A stretch of 64,000 nucleotides of DNA from Cocos nucifera (taxonomy: Eukaryota > Streptophyta > Magnoliopsida > Arecales > Arecaceae): the NCBI GenBank assembly GCA_006176705.1, contig QRFJ01000022.1, positions 2,259,161 through 2,323,160 of the forward strand. The letters run 5' to 3'. Each line of letters starts with the position of its first letter. The stretch's first letter is position 1. Shown in pieces: positions 34,101 through 44,882 of this stretch. The notes under the pieces are model-generated. The model did no database searches, was not told where the DNA came from, and saw nothing but the letters and a program-made list of their open reading frames with translations. The translations under genes were made by a program, and so were the position numbers.

Positions 34101-37100
34101 GGTTCCACGTCATTTTGTTATATCATGTGGAAGTCCACCTAGTTGTGTCCAGATTGTCTGCGATAAGGAACCTGATTTTTGGAACGAATTCAATAGCCTG
34201 ACCTATGTCATATATGTCATCTATATACTCCAATAGACCATATTCAACAAACCAAATCCTGCTTGTATAGGATTAGATTTGCTGATCTAATGTCTCCATA
34301 CTCCATTCAGACAGACTTAACCAAAGTCTATGCACTATATTAGGGAGTCATCTTGGCCTGGTTCCATATAGATTTGTCACGTTCCGTATACAGTATGAAT
34401 TGTTCAACCTCTAAACCTAGATTTCAGCATGTTAACTCCATTTTTCATTATGGGTGATCAAGCTTCCTTGATTTTCCATCATAATATCTCTGATTCAAAC
34501 TCCCATGGATTTCTGGAAAAATCCATATCTAGCTTTGGTTGGTTATAGCTGTTCATCTGTATCAGCATCCTTATCAAATGAAGTTTTCCAATTACCCTGT
34601 AGTCAGTCATGCATATTTGTTGGTCTTTACTCTTTAGTAGGATCACATGAATCCTACCTTATGCTATCTGCACACTGAGATACTTTTTATAGAAATGAGA
34701 CAGGTGGGGCTATTTAAATATAATCAACAGAAGTACAAGGAAAACAAGGAAAAAACATAAAATCAACTACACAAGGATCAACATATACTGCATGGTGTAG
34801 GTCATGACTAATTACAAGACATTTTGTTGAGAACTCATATGGAGAAGAAAACCACTGTTTGAGCTCCCCTGTGCGGTTTGGTGGGGCATCATGTCATTGA
34901 ATGCAATATACATTTTTACAGAATTTAGAAAGTAAGGTTCTTGAGGTTTGAAATTCGTTATGAAGACTGCAGAAGTGTATATTCAACATTTTATCTGCAA
35001 TGTAGTTGGGGTTTGACTTGGTATTAAGAATGTGTTCAATGGCAAGATGCTGTTTCCTCTGCTAATTTGTTATCCGGTGGCCATTACTTATTTGTTTACT
35101 TGACACTGACCCTGTTCATTTCTATTTGTTATGCTAATCAGAGGTTTTGAAATTTTTCTATTTTCACTGTAAATGCTTAAACATATCCTCCCCCTAGAAG
35201 GTTAGATGTTATATCAGTGTCCTAATTTATGTATACAATTTTTTTCCCTCTTTAATGTAATATCACTACATTTTTTTTTCTATTTCAAGTTTCATTTTTC
35301 CTTTATCTGTGTCGAAGTTCTCAAAAATTTATGTTCCATCAGTGGTATGTTACGGTTTAGAAGAGAAGTATACTAGCTATTCCATTAAAGTATGACACTT
35401 GTAAAATTTTTCATTCAACTTTGATGGTATTTGTCAAACATATAGTGATGCAATTATGTTTGCATTAAACTTTTCTTCATGGTGTTTGTTAACAATAGTG
35501 CAAACACATCTTTAATGCATCTGAGAATGCTACCAAAGATTCTGTGCAGTCTTTCTTTCAACTAATGATATGGTGCATCTGTTATGCAAATTTCTTTCAT
35601 TTTCAAACAAAGGTGTTTCTTATGACTGGTTATATTATGCACTTATTGGCGGGTTTTACATCTTGGTGGCCAGTTAGAAATGTTAAATGTTTTTCCTTCA
35701 CAATTATTAATATCTGATGGATGTGTTTGGCAGCCATTACTGGAGGACTTGACTCAAAGCTCGCTATGTGGGACTTCTCGAAAGGGCGGCCATCCAATGT
35801 CATAGACTATGGTATAAATAGACAAGCGATTGTCATCTATTTCACTATCTCATTATTTCACTACAAGACAATTTATTAAACTGGCATGATTTAATGATTT
35901 CTTCTTTAGTGGTGTATTGGGGAATAAACATTGTATATTTATATGTACTCCTTAAATGTCATGTTTAGCACAATAACAAGTCATGTGGTCATTTTGTACT
36001 GAAGAAATGCTATTTTTTCAAGCCATTTTCTTCATTATTTTATGCCTGAAATTTGAAAACTGCCTAAAAGCAAGGGTTCTAATATTTTTCTTTTTAATAA
36101 ATAAATCACATTATCTTTCATATTGCAGGGATGCCCGAAGTGGACAGCACTGTTTCTTGCGGTAATGTGGGACAATGTCTCAATCCTGCTTTTGTGCACT
36201 CAATAGCCGTTCCTGAAATGGACATGTTACCGGCACCGCACAAGGCATGTGCTGTTGCAAGAGGTGATGGTGTTGTTGATGTGATTAATCTAGAATCTGA
36301 GCTGGCCACTGCGAAGTCAAAAAATTCCTCGCAGTCTAAAAATTTTCAATCGAGATCGAAGAAAAGTGGCATTCAATCTGCAAATCAAGCAACTGGTCAA
36401 AATCTAGGGAAGAGGATTCAACTAGATTACAGTCTGGGAGGGCATACTGCTGCTGTATCTTGTGTGTAAGTAATTTGAATATTGTTTAGCATGGAGGTTA
36501 TCTGTCTTGTGTGTAAAGTTGCTGTATCGTGACCCGGGTTTGAAACATAGAAACAGCCTCTGCTCACACAGGATAAGGCTGTGTACATGTGACCCTCTCC
36601 AGATCCTTCAATGATGGGAGCCCCATGCACTGGGTTGCCCCTTTTTTGTCTATCTAATAGTTTTATGATTTACACAGGTCTTTTTCATTGTTTGGGGAGA
36701 GAGGCAAGTTTCTCATTTCGGGGGGAAATGATGCATGCGTGAAGCTGTGGGACTGGTCTAGACATTTTTGTGCTGAACAAACAAGCTGCAACAACGATTT
36801 AATTTTAAACATTGATGTGAAGAAGAAGGTGAACTATAAGCTTCATTTCCATATATTTTCATATCTAGGTGAAAGAAATTTGCATACTTTGTTAGTTTTA
36901 GAAGAGGTAACAATTTGTTTTCATGTGCATATACCATCTCAATATTTTGAACAGAAACTGTAGGTAGTGTAAATGGTACTTCTTTGCCTTCCTCAATTCT
37001 CCTCCTGTGACTTCACTGAGTTAGAAGAAGATAATTACAGCTCTACTGCTAGGTTTTAGTGCAAATTCAAATTTTAAAGAAAAATTATGTTCCCTTTTTG

Positions 37101-39775
37101 TAACGTTAGCTGTTCTCTGTACGGAAGATTTTTTTGATTCTAAAATTTCATTGGACATTTATGTTCTCTTATGTCGATGACACATTGTGCTCAGGCATCA
37201 ATTCTTCAATTCTTTAATAAAACACTTAAGACATACACCTAGAACTGATTGAGAACTTGATGTTTGACATGGAGTTCCATCTGTTCGTTCATCTTCACCA
37301 AATATTAACTAGAATGCCTACCATTAGATAAAATAGACAAGGACCAGACTGCCGTCCATTCAAGGTAGGAGTAATTGATGCGATATGGGCATACTCATAA
37401 TATTGTGTGAAGAATAACCTACCACACTTTTAACTTCAAGCTGCTAAAGCCTTCGCCTATTGTGTTCTCATTGGTTATCTCCTGGAGTGATGGTGGTGAA
37501 ATGTTTGAGAACGATAGTCTCATTACCCTGTTCATGCTGAATGGGCGCTGAATTCTTCCTCTATTTCCTTTCTAGTCAGAGTTGGCAGTTTACTGCTTTG
37601 AGGGTAACCAACCAGCTCAATTGCTAAAATTGTTGCTTGATCTTTTAATAGTCTGCCAAACCATCGCCATGAGTAAAGACATGTCCTTCAGGCCTTAGTC
37701 CCCATTCAGATAATACCACATGCCACTGCTAGAGTTCTTCTCAACAAAAATTACATGGACCTTAATGTACTTGACTATTTGGTTCCTTGAAGAGTTTTTT
37801 TCTCAACAAAAATTACGTGGACCTTAATGTACTTGACTATTTGGTTCCCTGTTCAAGGACTCATCAGCCTTTTGTGTCAAAAGGGCATCCTGAGTTTTGG
37901 AAAGTTCTGAGATAAATTGTTGTTTCCTGGTGGTGCAAGCAAGTGCTGTCTCTATGGTTGGCCTCTATCTGTTTTCATCTCTCTTTGTTCCCTACCCTTA
38001 GGGTGGGTGACTTTGTATTATTTTTTTTTCTCATTGATAAATCTAGTTAGTTTTCCTCTATATCAACAAAAAGATCTCTTTCGATCAATGACCCCCAAAC
38101 CAGCTTCCAGTCACCAATATATATTGTTGATGGATTCTTAGAAGAATATGATAATTGACAGTTGAGAACTCATAAAGAACAACTTAAGTTCAAACTCTTA
38201 GTGCAAGTTAGAGTTTGCCTTCCATATGTAAAATAATGGGTGGAGGAGGAAACTTGGCATGTAGTGACTGCTCACAGCTTTTGGCACACAAAGCAGGGTT
38301 AGCATGCTTGCACTTATAAGACCAGAGACTTCTTTCAACTATGATCTCCAAGCATGCTTCCAGTGACCAATATACACCCTTGATTTATTCTTAGAAAAAC
38401 CCTATATGATAATTGACACATGAAAACTCATAAAGAACAACTTAAGTTCAAACTCTGCATGTTAGAGGAGTTCCATCTGAAATCTGTAAACTAGTGGTGG
38501 AAGAAGAAGAAGAGCCAAGCCTTTGTAACCCTTGCCAACAGGTTTTTGGCACGTGACCCTGCCCACAGGTTTTGGTACACAGAGCAGCGCTAACATGCTT
38601 GAGTTTATCTGAACAAGAACTCTTGTAAACTGTAACCTCCAAACTTGCTTCCATTCACCAATATACATCATTGATGCATTCTTAGAAGATCCCTATGTGA
38701 TAATTGACTCATGAAAACTCATGAAGAATAATTTACGGTCAAATTCTGACTGCATGTTAGTGGAGTTTCATCTTCCATTTGTAATGTAATGGCTGACATT
38801 AACCAAACTAGCAGTTTAGCATTCTGGCAAAATTCATCTGATGCACCGAACAAACATACTTTTACAATGTTCGAGGGCTGCACTGTTATCATTAGGATTC
38901 TCTTCAAAAGGAAGTTCTGCTTTCGGAGCCTGCAAGATATCTCCGAAAAGGAGAAAAAAGAATTTAGAATATTTCTGATTTCCATGGTTGCCCTGCAAAA
39001 GATTATAAGACCATCATAGAGAACATCTTATATAGGATATTCCTAGATTACTCAATTGCGGTATAGTTTCCCTTCTGAGATTTGTTTCTGACAATGAGAA
39101 GTGGTGGAGGTTTGGCACCAAAATCATCAATATTTTTGTTCTTGGCAATTTGGTTTGTTGTGGAAATGGTAGACCTTGACTCTTCTTTTTCTGGTGTTAT
39201 TTATTTAAGCTTACAGGATTTGCCTTAGCATTTGTCTTCAGATATTTTATATTCGCCTAAAGACATCCATCTATCAATAAAGAATTCATGGTGTTGTTGG
39301 GTAGACTTATCCTAGAAAACCAATCAGAAGCCTATTTATTAGATAATCAATTTTTAAAACTTTTGATGTCCAAGCCATTACTGAAACATAAGACTCCTTT
39401 TATTATGTGTTGAATTCTGAGCTGCTTGATGTCTGCGGCACCCTAGTTACAAGTTTCCTGCTACAAAATATAGGCGGGGGCCGTTAATTGGCTCCCCCCT
39501 CCTTTCTCCCAACCTAACCATGCATACATCCAGATCCATGCTCAAAATATTGTCTGTTCTGAAAACTGCATGCATCGTCTGATGAAAAGCTAGGCCTGAT
39601 AAGCAATTATGAGGTTAACTAGAAGACTTGTCAAATAGCCTTATCAGACCTTTGTATCTAACTAAAGCACTTCTGTTTTTGGCAGGTCAATTGGCTGTGC
39701 ACTACTACAGCAGATTCAGAAAACCTTGTTGTATGTGACACATCCAAAGTATTGAAAATCTATACCGTCCTTTGA
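25176..39775 (+). CDS. WDR53: WDR53-like WD40-repeat protein, 11 exons, intact (374 aa)
   Basis: Exons: 25176-25268, 26366-26462, 26564-26625, 27651-27707, 29797-29856, 33030-33086, 33360-33402, 35734-35811, 36129-36465, 36678-36828, 39686-39775. All introns are GT-AG and the phases agree, giving 1125 coding bases with no internal stop. The protein is a WD40 propeller, probably a scaffold or DDB1-CUL4 substrate adaptor as proposed for human WDR53 (358 aa, similar length). Repeats seen: LKGHKAAVTCC (aa 6-16), DGHVCWFDLRCKDVLFTID (aa 32-50), TADDSGDVKIID (about aa 115-126), TSICSSVQFLSWKPW then TGGLDSKLAMWDFSKG (aa 141-175), and LGGHTAAVSCV then LISGGNDACVKLWDWS (about aa 285-325). Aa 230-280 form a Ser/Lys/Gln-rich loop. 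The start ATG follows a GC-rich leader. Long introns contain SINEs, an LTR scrap and tandem repeats without harming splice sites. Confidence 0.92.
26929..27090 (+). repeat. Au-like SINE in WDR53 intron 3
   Basis: The segment has a GGATTCAAAAC (box-B-like) motif, GAAGCAGCCTCTCC, GGGATAAGGTTGCATACAT, TTGACCCTTCCCAGATCCTG and GGAGTCTCCTGCACTAGG. These are the order and wording of the plant Au SINE. A second copy lies at 36505-36652. It is diverged and not expected to be active. Confidence 0.75.
31500..31760 (-). repeat. LTR-retrotransposon scrap with tRNA-Asp primer site in WDR53 intron 5
   Basis: TCCCCGGCAACGGCGCCA at 31502-31519 is the exact reverse complement of the plant gypsy primer site complementary to tRNA-Asp. 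It is followed, as expected for an inverted element, by an LTR end starting near 31526 (TGATGCGTGCTAATTTATAGC, with CAAGTGCACCAGTCGATCAAG). The LTR's outer end is unclear (31700-31950) and I see no coding sequence; it is a solo or truncated element of a family other than E0-E3. Confidence 0.75.
36505..36652 (+). repeat. Au-like SINE in WDR53 intron 9
   Basis: CCCGGGTTTGAAAC (box-B-like), GAAACAGCCTCTGC, GGATAAGGCTGTGTACAT, GACCCTCTCCAGATCCTTC and GGAGCCCCATGCACTGGG, then TTGCCCCTTTTTTG. Same family as 26929-27090 and closer to the usual Au consensus ending (TGCACTGGGTTGCCC). Confidence 0.8.
37735..37855. repeat. Tandem duplication of ~60 bp in WDR53 intron 10
   Basis: TCTCAACAAAAATTACATGG...TGACTATTTGGTTCC occurs twice in a row with two or three changes. 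Confidence 0.9.
38085..38800. repeat. Three tandem ~250-290 bp units in WDR53 intron 10
   Basis: Units begin near 38094, 38346 and 38637 with a CCAA..CTTCCAGTCACCAATATA-like block, followed by ATTCTTAGAAGA, GATAATTGACA, AACTCATAAAGAACAACTTAAG and GTTAGAGGAGTTCCATCT. Divergence is moderate. No coding signal. Confidence 0.85.
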
Positions 39776-41516
39776 CCACGACAGCCTGACCAAATGGAAA
39801 TCAGCGGAAGATGAAGAAATTCTGATTAACCAAGATCCTCAAAATCTCATTTTTAAGATCAATGATGAGTGCATTGATATATCATTTTGGAACATTGAGC
39901 TGCCTATGTTGCAGTATGGTTGAAGCTCTGACTAGGGCAGCACAATTATCTCAAGTGCAGCATTTTCACTGCTAATGTGGAAGAATTTGCTTTTTGTTTC
40001 ACCGATTGCTGGGAATTTTGATAGGCCAGTATAATCATATTTTAAGCTAAATAAATATTGGCTTTTAATGATGGAATATAACTAGGTCATTTAGATTGAA
40101 TTCTTTCGATGAATTCTTTCATGGAAGGTTAAGCTGCCCGAACTGTTGGTGAGTGCATCTCCTCATTGTTCTGGTAGTACAGGTCATGTTTTTGTTTATG
40201 AGATGTGGCTGTAAATGTTATTGTTTGATTTTTTTTTCTCGTGTTAATTATATAAAAGGATGGATTTGTTTATTCAAAGAATGATGGATAATGATAAAAT
40301 GGATTGCTGTGAGATGATTATGGCACCAATTATGTGGGCCTATTTTAGACTAGAAGAAGGCTAATTATCTCTATATTGCTAAGTCTGAAAAGAGCTTGTT
40401 ATTCTTTGTATTACCGTAATCCAAATATCTTTGATAGTAAGTATTTCATCATACTGTAATTCATTGTTTGATAGAAATACGGTTATCTAGCTATCCATCT
40501 CCATGAATGAATCTGATGGTTGGATTATGGGGTCATTTTTCTAGGTTAGATCAGGTTAAGCTCGTCCAAGGCCAAGGTTGGTACCGGCCGTGCCAGTCTT
40601 CTTGAGCAAGCCGATGTCGCAGGACAAACGGCAGGCGCAATGGTTAAAATTTGCAAAATATATATCCAACATAAACCCAAAATTTGCAAGAAGTTGCCGA
40701 TGGAAAGAGGTGCGTGCGAGTTGGAGCTTATCTCAATGTAATTAGAAATTATAGGTTTGATCGGATGCACTTCCAAGTATTCAAGTTGCAGTAATTTATG
40801 TACAAGTTGTGATGCACCAACACCAGATTGATCATCAGGACCTATGGAGCCCTTGAACTTTTGGACACGTGTTTGTGGTACGGCCAACTAGAGACTCTTC
40901 CCAAATTAGATCACGTTAATTAGATCCCAAATTCTAGATACCCCGGCTCCCCAAGATGATTCTCCTATCCACCATCTTGGACATGAACTTGGCAATCTCG
41001 TGATGGTGCAATGGCCTTGTACATGTCTTATAACTAGGCAGTATAAGCAGTCATCGTAGGATCTTTTTTTTTTTTTGTTTTGGGATAGTTTTGGGGTGTT
41101 CTGCTTGTGTCGGGTTCCTGCTTGTATAGTATTTGGGAGGGAGGATGGACGGAAACAATCCAGTGGACCGATTTTCTTGCCTCTCCTGCCTTCTGGGCCG
41201 GTTTTCTTTGTTGCCTCCCCTGCCTCTTGAGCTGGTTTCCTTGCGGACTCTTGTGATGTCCATTATTGCCTCGTCTCTTTCGAGCCTCTGCATAGTTTAA
41301 GCGACGGTTGTGTAGGCTTATAATCTTTCATTTTTCTTAATGAAAATATTGTTTTTACAGTCCCACAGAGTATATTGCTTTACCTTTTTCTTGTATCTTT
41401 AGGTGTGTTTTGTCTTAGCACCTATTGGCTGGCTCCTCTATGCAGGTGACATCGGAATGTTGCATGGATTTGACCTGGCAATAGGTTGAGTCCGTGACAA
41501 AGTGGTGACTCTCAAG
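39776..41516. other. WDR53 3' flank; no gene recognised
   Basis: The first few hundred bases are presumably the 3' UTR of WDR53. Two minus-strand frames (40546-40887 and 41051-41293) have no recognisable domain and lie in low-complexity or pyrimidine-rich DNA. Confidence 0.5.
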
Positions 41517-41524
41517 TTCTTGGT

Positions 41525-42142
41525 AAGGCTGTAAATAAATCGGGTTGATCCATAATCTGATTCAGCCTGATCCGTTTAGATCCGATCCAACCTATTTTAA
41601 AGCATTCACGAAGCTGGGTTGGATTCAAAAATTGGACCCATTCAGTATTCTAGGTCGGATCTGAATTTACTGAATTTGGATCCGATTTAATTCGATTTGA
41701 ATTCAATATTAAATCTAATATATAAATTATAAAGTAAATAGAGTGGGATTGAAATTCCAAATGCTCTTGTAGCATTATTATTTTTTAAAAGTTTTACTCA
41801 ATTTAACTGTGAGATTTTGAAAAATTATTTATAAATTAAGAGCCAAGGCAAAGCAATATTTATTTATCTTTGCCATAAACTTTGTATATATTAGTTTATC
41901 GTATAAACTATGCCCGACCAAAATTTGAGTTCGAATCAAATCTAAAACTTTTAGATTGGGAACAGATTATACATGGATCCGATCCAACCCAAATAATTCA
42001 ACAGGACAAACTTTTAACTTATGGATCCGATTCGATTTTTAATTGGATTGGGTTTATATCCAATATTAAAATTCAATCAAGGAATCAAGTTGGATTAGGA
42101 TCGTCTATGATCCGATCCGATCCAATCCATTTGCACCTCTGA
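41525..42142. mobile_element. hAT-like MITE with 8-bp target duplication (618 bp)
   Basis: The flanks TTCTTGGT (41517-41524) and TTCTCGGT (42143-42150) match in seven of eight bases, the hAT size. The left end AAGGCTGTAAATAAATCGGG and the reverse complement of the right end TCAGAGGTGCAAATGGATTGG are related, and both ends are rich in GGATCCGATCC-type motifs. There is no transposase; a 86-codon frame inside has no meaning. It sits immediately 3' of the PPR pseudogene. Confidence 0.82.
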
Positions 42143-42163
42143 TTCTCGGTGACTTGAATGGGC

Positions 42164-43345
42164 TTAACTTTTGGGTTTTTGTTGAGACACACCTCTTCTT
42201 TGGGACATCACCTTCATCTTCATCCTTTTTCTAACCTCTTTGAGAAATAGCTCGGTCTTCCTTTTATCGTAGATATGACTTAAATCCTGCAACAAAGACT
42301 TAGAATCTTGCTCTTGATCTCTATTGAACTGCAGCCTGGGTACTTCCGAGTCCATGGCCACTGATCGTTTCTGTTTGTTTTCTGGTTCTAATTCCAAAAC
42401 ACGTTCAGCAACTCTCTCTGCAAGATTGACATCCCTATGTATTCTATGACCATAGAACAATGCACTCCAGCGGCGGAAATGGCTCAATAATCACTAATTC
42501 TATGAACACGTATGCTTTGGCTAAATGTCCGGCACGGCTACGTTTAGACTCTTTCATTCATTTCTCCTTATATTGCAATATTCCCATCCCTTGTGGTCAT
42601 TCATATCTGAAATATGGCCTGCCTTAATACGTGGTCATGCATTTCTCAGCCTTTCACTGGAGGTGCAAGTCAGGAAGGATGCAGGCCATATTCAACGAAT
42701 TAACGTCATGCTGAATTGCATTTTGCCGAACAAAGCCAAGTGCTTCATTAGAACAACAGTTCTTTGAGTAGCCTCCAATCAAGGTATTCCATGCAATGAT
42801 ATCCTTACTGGTGGTATGATCAACAAAGGATCAAGTTTCTTCCATGCTCCCACATTTTCAGTACATGTTCGTAAGTGCATTGACAACAAAAAGATTCATC
42901 TCCAGTCCATTCCTTGCTACATAATCATGCACATTCTTCCCTAGGCCTAATTACCCACTGCAAGCACAGGCATGATTGAGCACTCGTGACAGCAAATAGA
43001 TCTGGTCTGACACCCATTGATTCCATTTCTCCAAAATAATGCAATCGCTTCACGAAGTAGTCCACCCTAAGTCTATGCCTGGATCATGGAAGTTTGTGAT
43101 ACGATGCTCCTCTGCCTCTCAAGAACTAGAGATGCACCTTACAAACTACAGCATTTTGAGTACATGTCGGTCAAAGAGTTACTGACAGTTATTGAATACC
43201 CATGAACCGCTGTGTTTAGTGTAAGAGAAATGCTGCTGAATCTATATCCATCCCCTAAAACCGCATGGCATTTCATCAAACAAATCAAAAGCGCTGTTGA
43301 TGCATTGCACTTGGAATAGAAGGCAATGCATTTCATCAAACAAAT
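42164..43345 (-). pseudogene. DOT4: DOT4-like PPR gene, 3' half (decayed)
   Basis: On the minus strand successive frames read VSNSLTDMYSKC (near 43150), MNLFVVNALTNMY, a stop, KCGSMEE, then DIIAWNTLIGGYSKN (near 42810-42770), typical PLS-class PPR motifs. Then follow HRIHRDVNLAERVAERVLELEPEN-type sequence (near 42435-42370) and VFVAGFKSYLR (near 42265), the E/E+ region that precedes a DYW domain. No DYW domain is left. Stops and frameshifts are scattered throughout. PPR proteins bind organellar RNA; the Arabidopsis DOT4 protein is a chloroplast RNA editing factor. Its 5' half lies at 55852-56550 beyond the inserted E3, and the middle PPR motifs are missing. Position next to Rho-N and RPL11 genes supports the DOT4 assignment. 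Confidence 0.82.
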
Positions 43346-43346
43346 A

Positions 43347-44258
43347 TGTTGGTGCGAAATCTGGTTGTCACTGGAGAAGTGCTGGAGTCAGAGAAGACGA
43401 GGTCGCCATCGGTGACCTGCAAAATAAGTCTCATCCAGAGTCGGAGGTGGCGGCTCTGGTAAGACCCTCCGACGATCAAGTCAGCTCTTTTGGCCAATAG
43501 AAATAGAGTGCTCAGTCAAAAAAGTTGTAGAGTCTTGGGAAGAAGAAGTAAGTCTGAAGAAAATATATCTGGAGGATCCCTTTTATAGCCCTAGAGTCTA
43601 TAACAAACTAATAGCGACGGCCATAACCGTCTGATAATAGATCGCTTGGGACCATGTGGAGTTTGTTACGGAGGGTAGTGTATGTTGTTACGACGTGCCA
43701 GTCTGTTGGGGATTTAATAGTCGAAATTTGGAGGAGTAGACGTCAGCTGGTGATGAACTTTGAGCTATATCAATTCCAGAGGAATTCGGACTCTTCTAAG
43801 GTAGTCTGTGTGGGTTGGTTCATGCCGTGTACATGATCGGATTCATGTAGACGAGGAGATCTTTCTGGACGACTATCGGAAGTTCGGTTAGAAGGAGTTC
43901 AGAAGTTCTGCAACCGGAGAAACCTTGAAGGAAGTCGGTCGGAGATGTCTAAAAGTGGATTTACTGGAGGAATTCGGAAGTAGGATTGTTGGGGGAATCT
44001 ATATGCAGATCTACTGGAGGAGAGATCTAAGAAAAAATTCGTCTGATGGAAGAATCCAACTGCTGAAGAGGTCCAGAAGGAGCTCGACTGTTAGATGAGT
44101 CCGAAAGGAGCTTGGCTGTTGGAGAGATCTGGAACGAGTTTGGCTGCTGGAGAAGTTCCAAAAGGAAGAATTCGCGATCGAAGCTCTTCTGCGATTACCA
44201 GTTATATTAGACTAAGCATCAGACTGGACTTTGGCGGGAGCGGGGTTTATCCCCAATA
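43347..44258 (-). repeat. 3' LTR of gypsy E3 (912 bp)
   Basis: On the minus strand TATTGGGGATAAACCCC starts at 44258, preceded by the polypurine tract GAAAGTAGGGGAACTAT, and TTCGCACCAACA ends at 43347. It abuts the PPR pseudogene directly. Confidence 0.9.
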
Positions 44259-44567
44259 ATAGTTCCCCTACTTTCGAGTTCGAAATTCGAAGAAAAAAAA
44301 AAGGCGACTGCCGAAGTCTGGTCCTAAGTTTCCGCATTTGTTAGGACGAGATGTTTTGATGTTTACCGCACTGGCATCGAAGCTTTTTAAGTCTAAAATG
44401 AGTTCGAAAAGACGGTCCTTCGAATCTTCCATCGAAACTCTGCCGTAGGTACGGCACCATAAAGACTCTGCTCATCGCCACTCTTCTATCATGACGAGTG
44501 GGATACACGGTGCATGCTGATCGACCGAAATTGATCCGTAATCATAACCGTCTTGGATTATCTCTGG

Positions 44568-44577
44568 CTATTTAAGG
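44568..44577 (+). promoter_or_regulatory. TATA-like box ahead of the antisense ORF
   Basis: CTATTTAAGG in a GGCTATTTAAGGCCTTCTC context, about 305 bases before the ATG at 44883, on the strand opposite to the retroelement. The following stretch is pyrimidine-rich, like a plant leader. It is suggested by position only. Confidence 0.4.
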
Positions 44578-44882
44578 CCTTCTCCTCTCATCCGAAAGCC
44601 ATTCCTATCTGAGTCTTCTCCTTTCTTCGATTTCCATTCGTCTTCTTTCCAAGGGTCTTAGCCTCCTTCCTCGCCTTTTCGAGCTCCGAATGCTCTTTCG
44701 ACTGATTCTCATCGCACCCATCATCCTTTCATCCTTCCTAGGTAGCTTAGGTTAGTTTTTCAACCCTTCTCTTAGGATATTCATACTTTTTCTTTTTAGC
44801 ATCTTACTCCCCCGATTTCTTCGTACATTTTCTCTTAGGATATTTTTTCAACCCTTCTCTTAGGATATTTTTTTGGTTCGTC

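Noticed and set aside
37385..39020. Possible second gene within WDR53 intron 10
   Set aside because: The frames are short and lie in tandem intronic repeats; splice sites on both sides belong to WDR53.
40546..41293. Two minus-strand frames (113 and 80 codons) downstream of WDR53
   Set aside because: Low complexity or generic charged sequence with no domain or promoter; probably chance.
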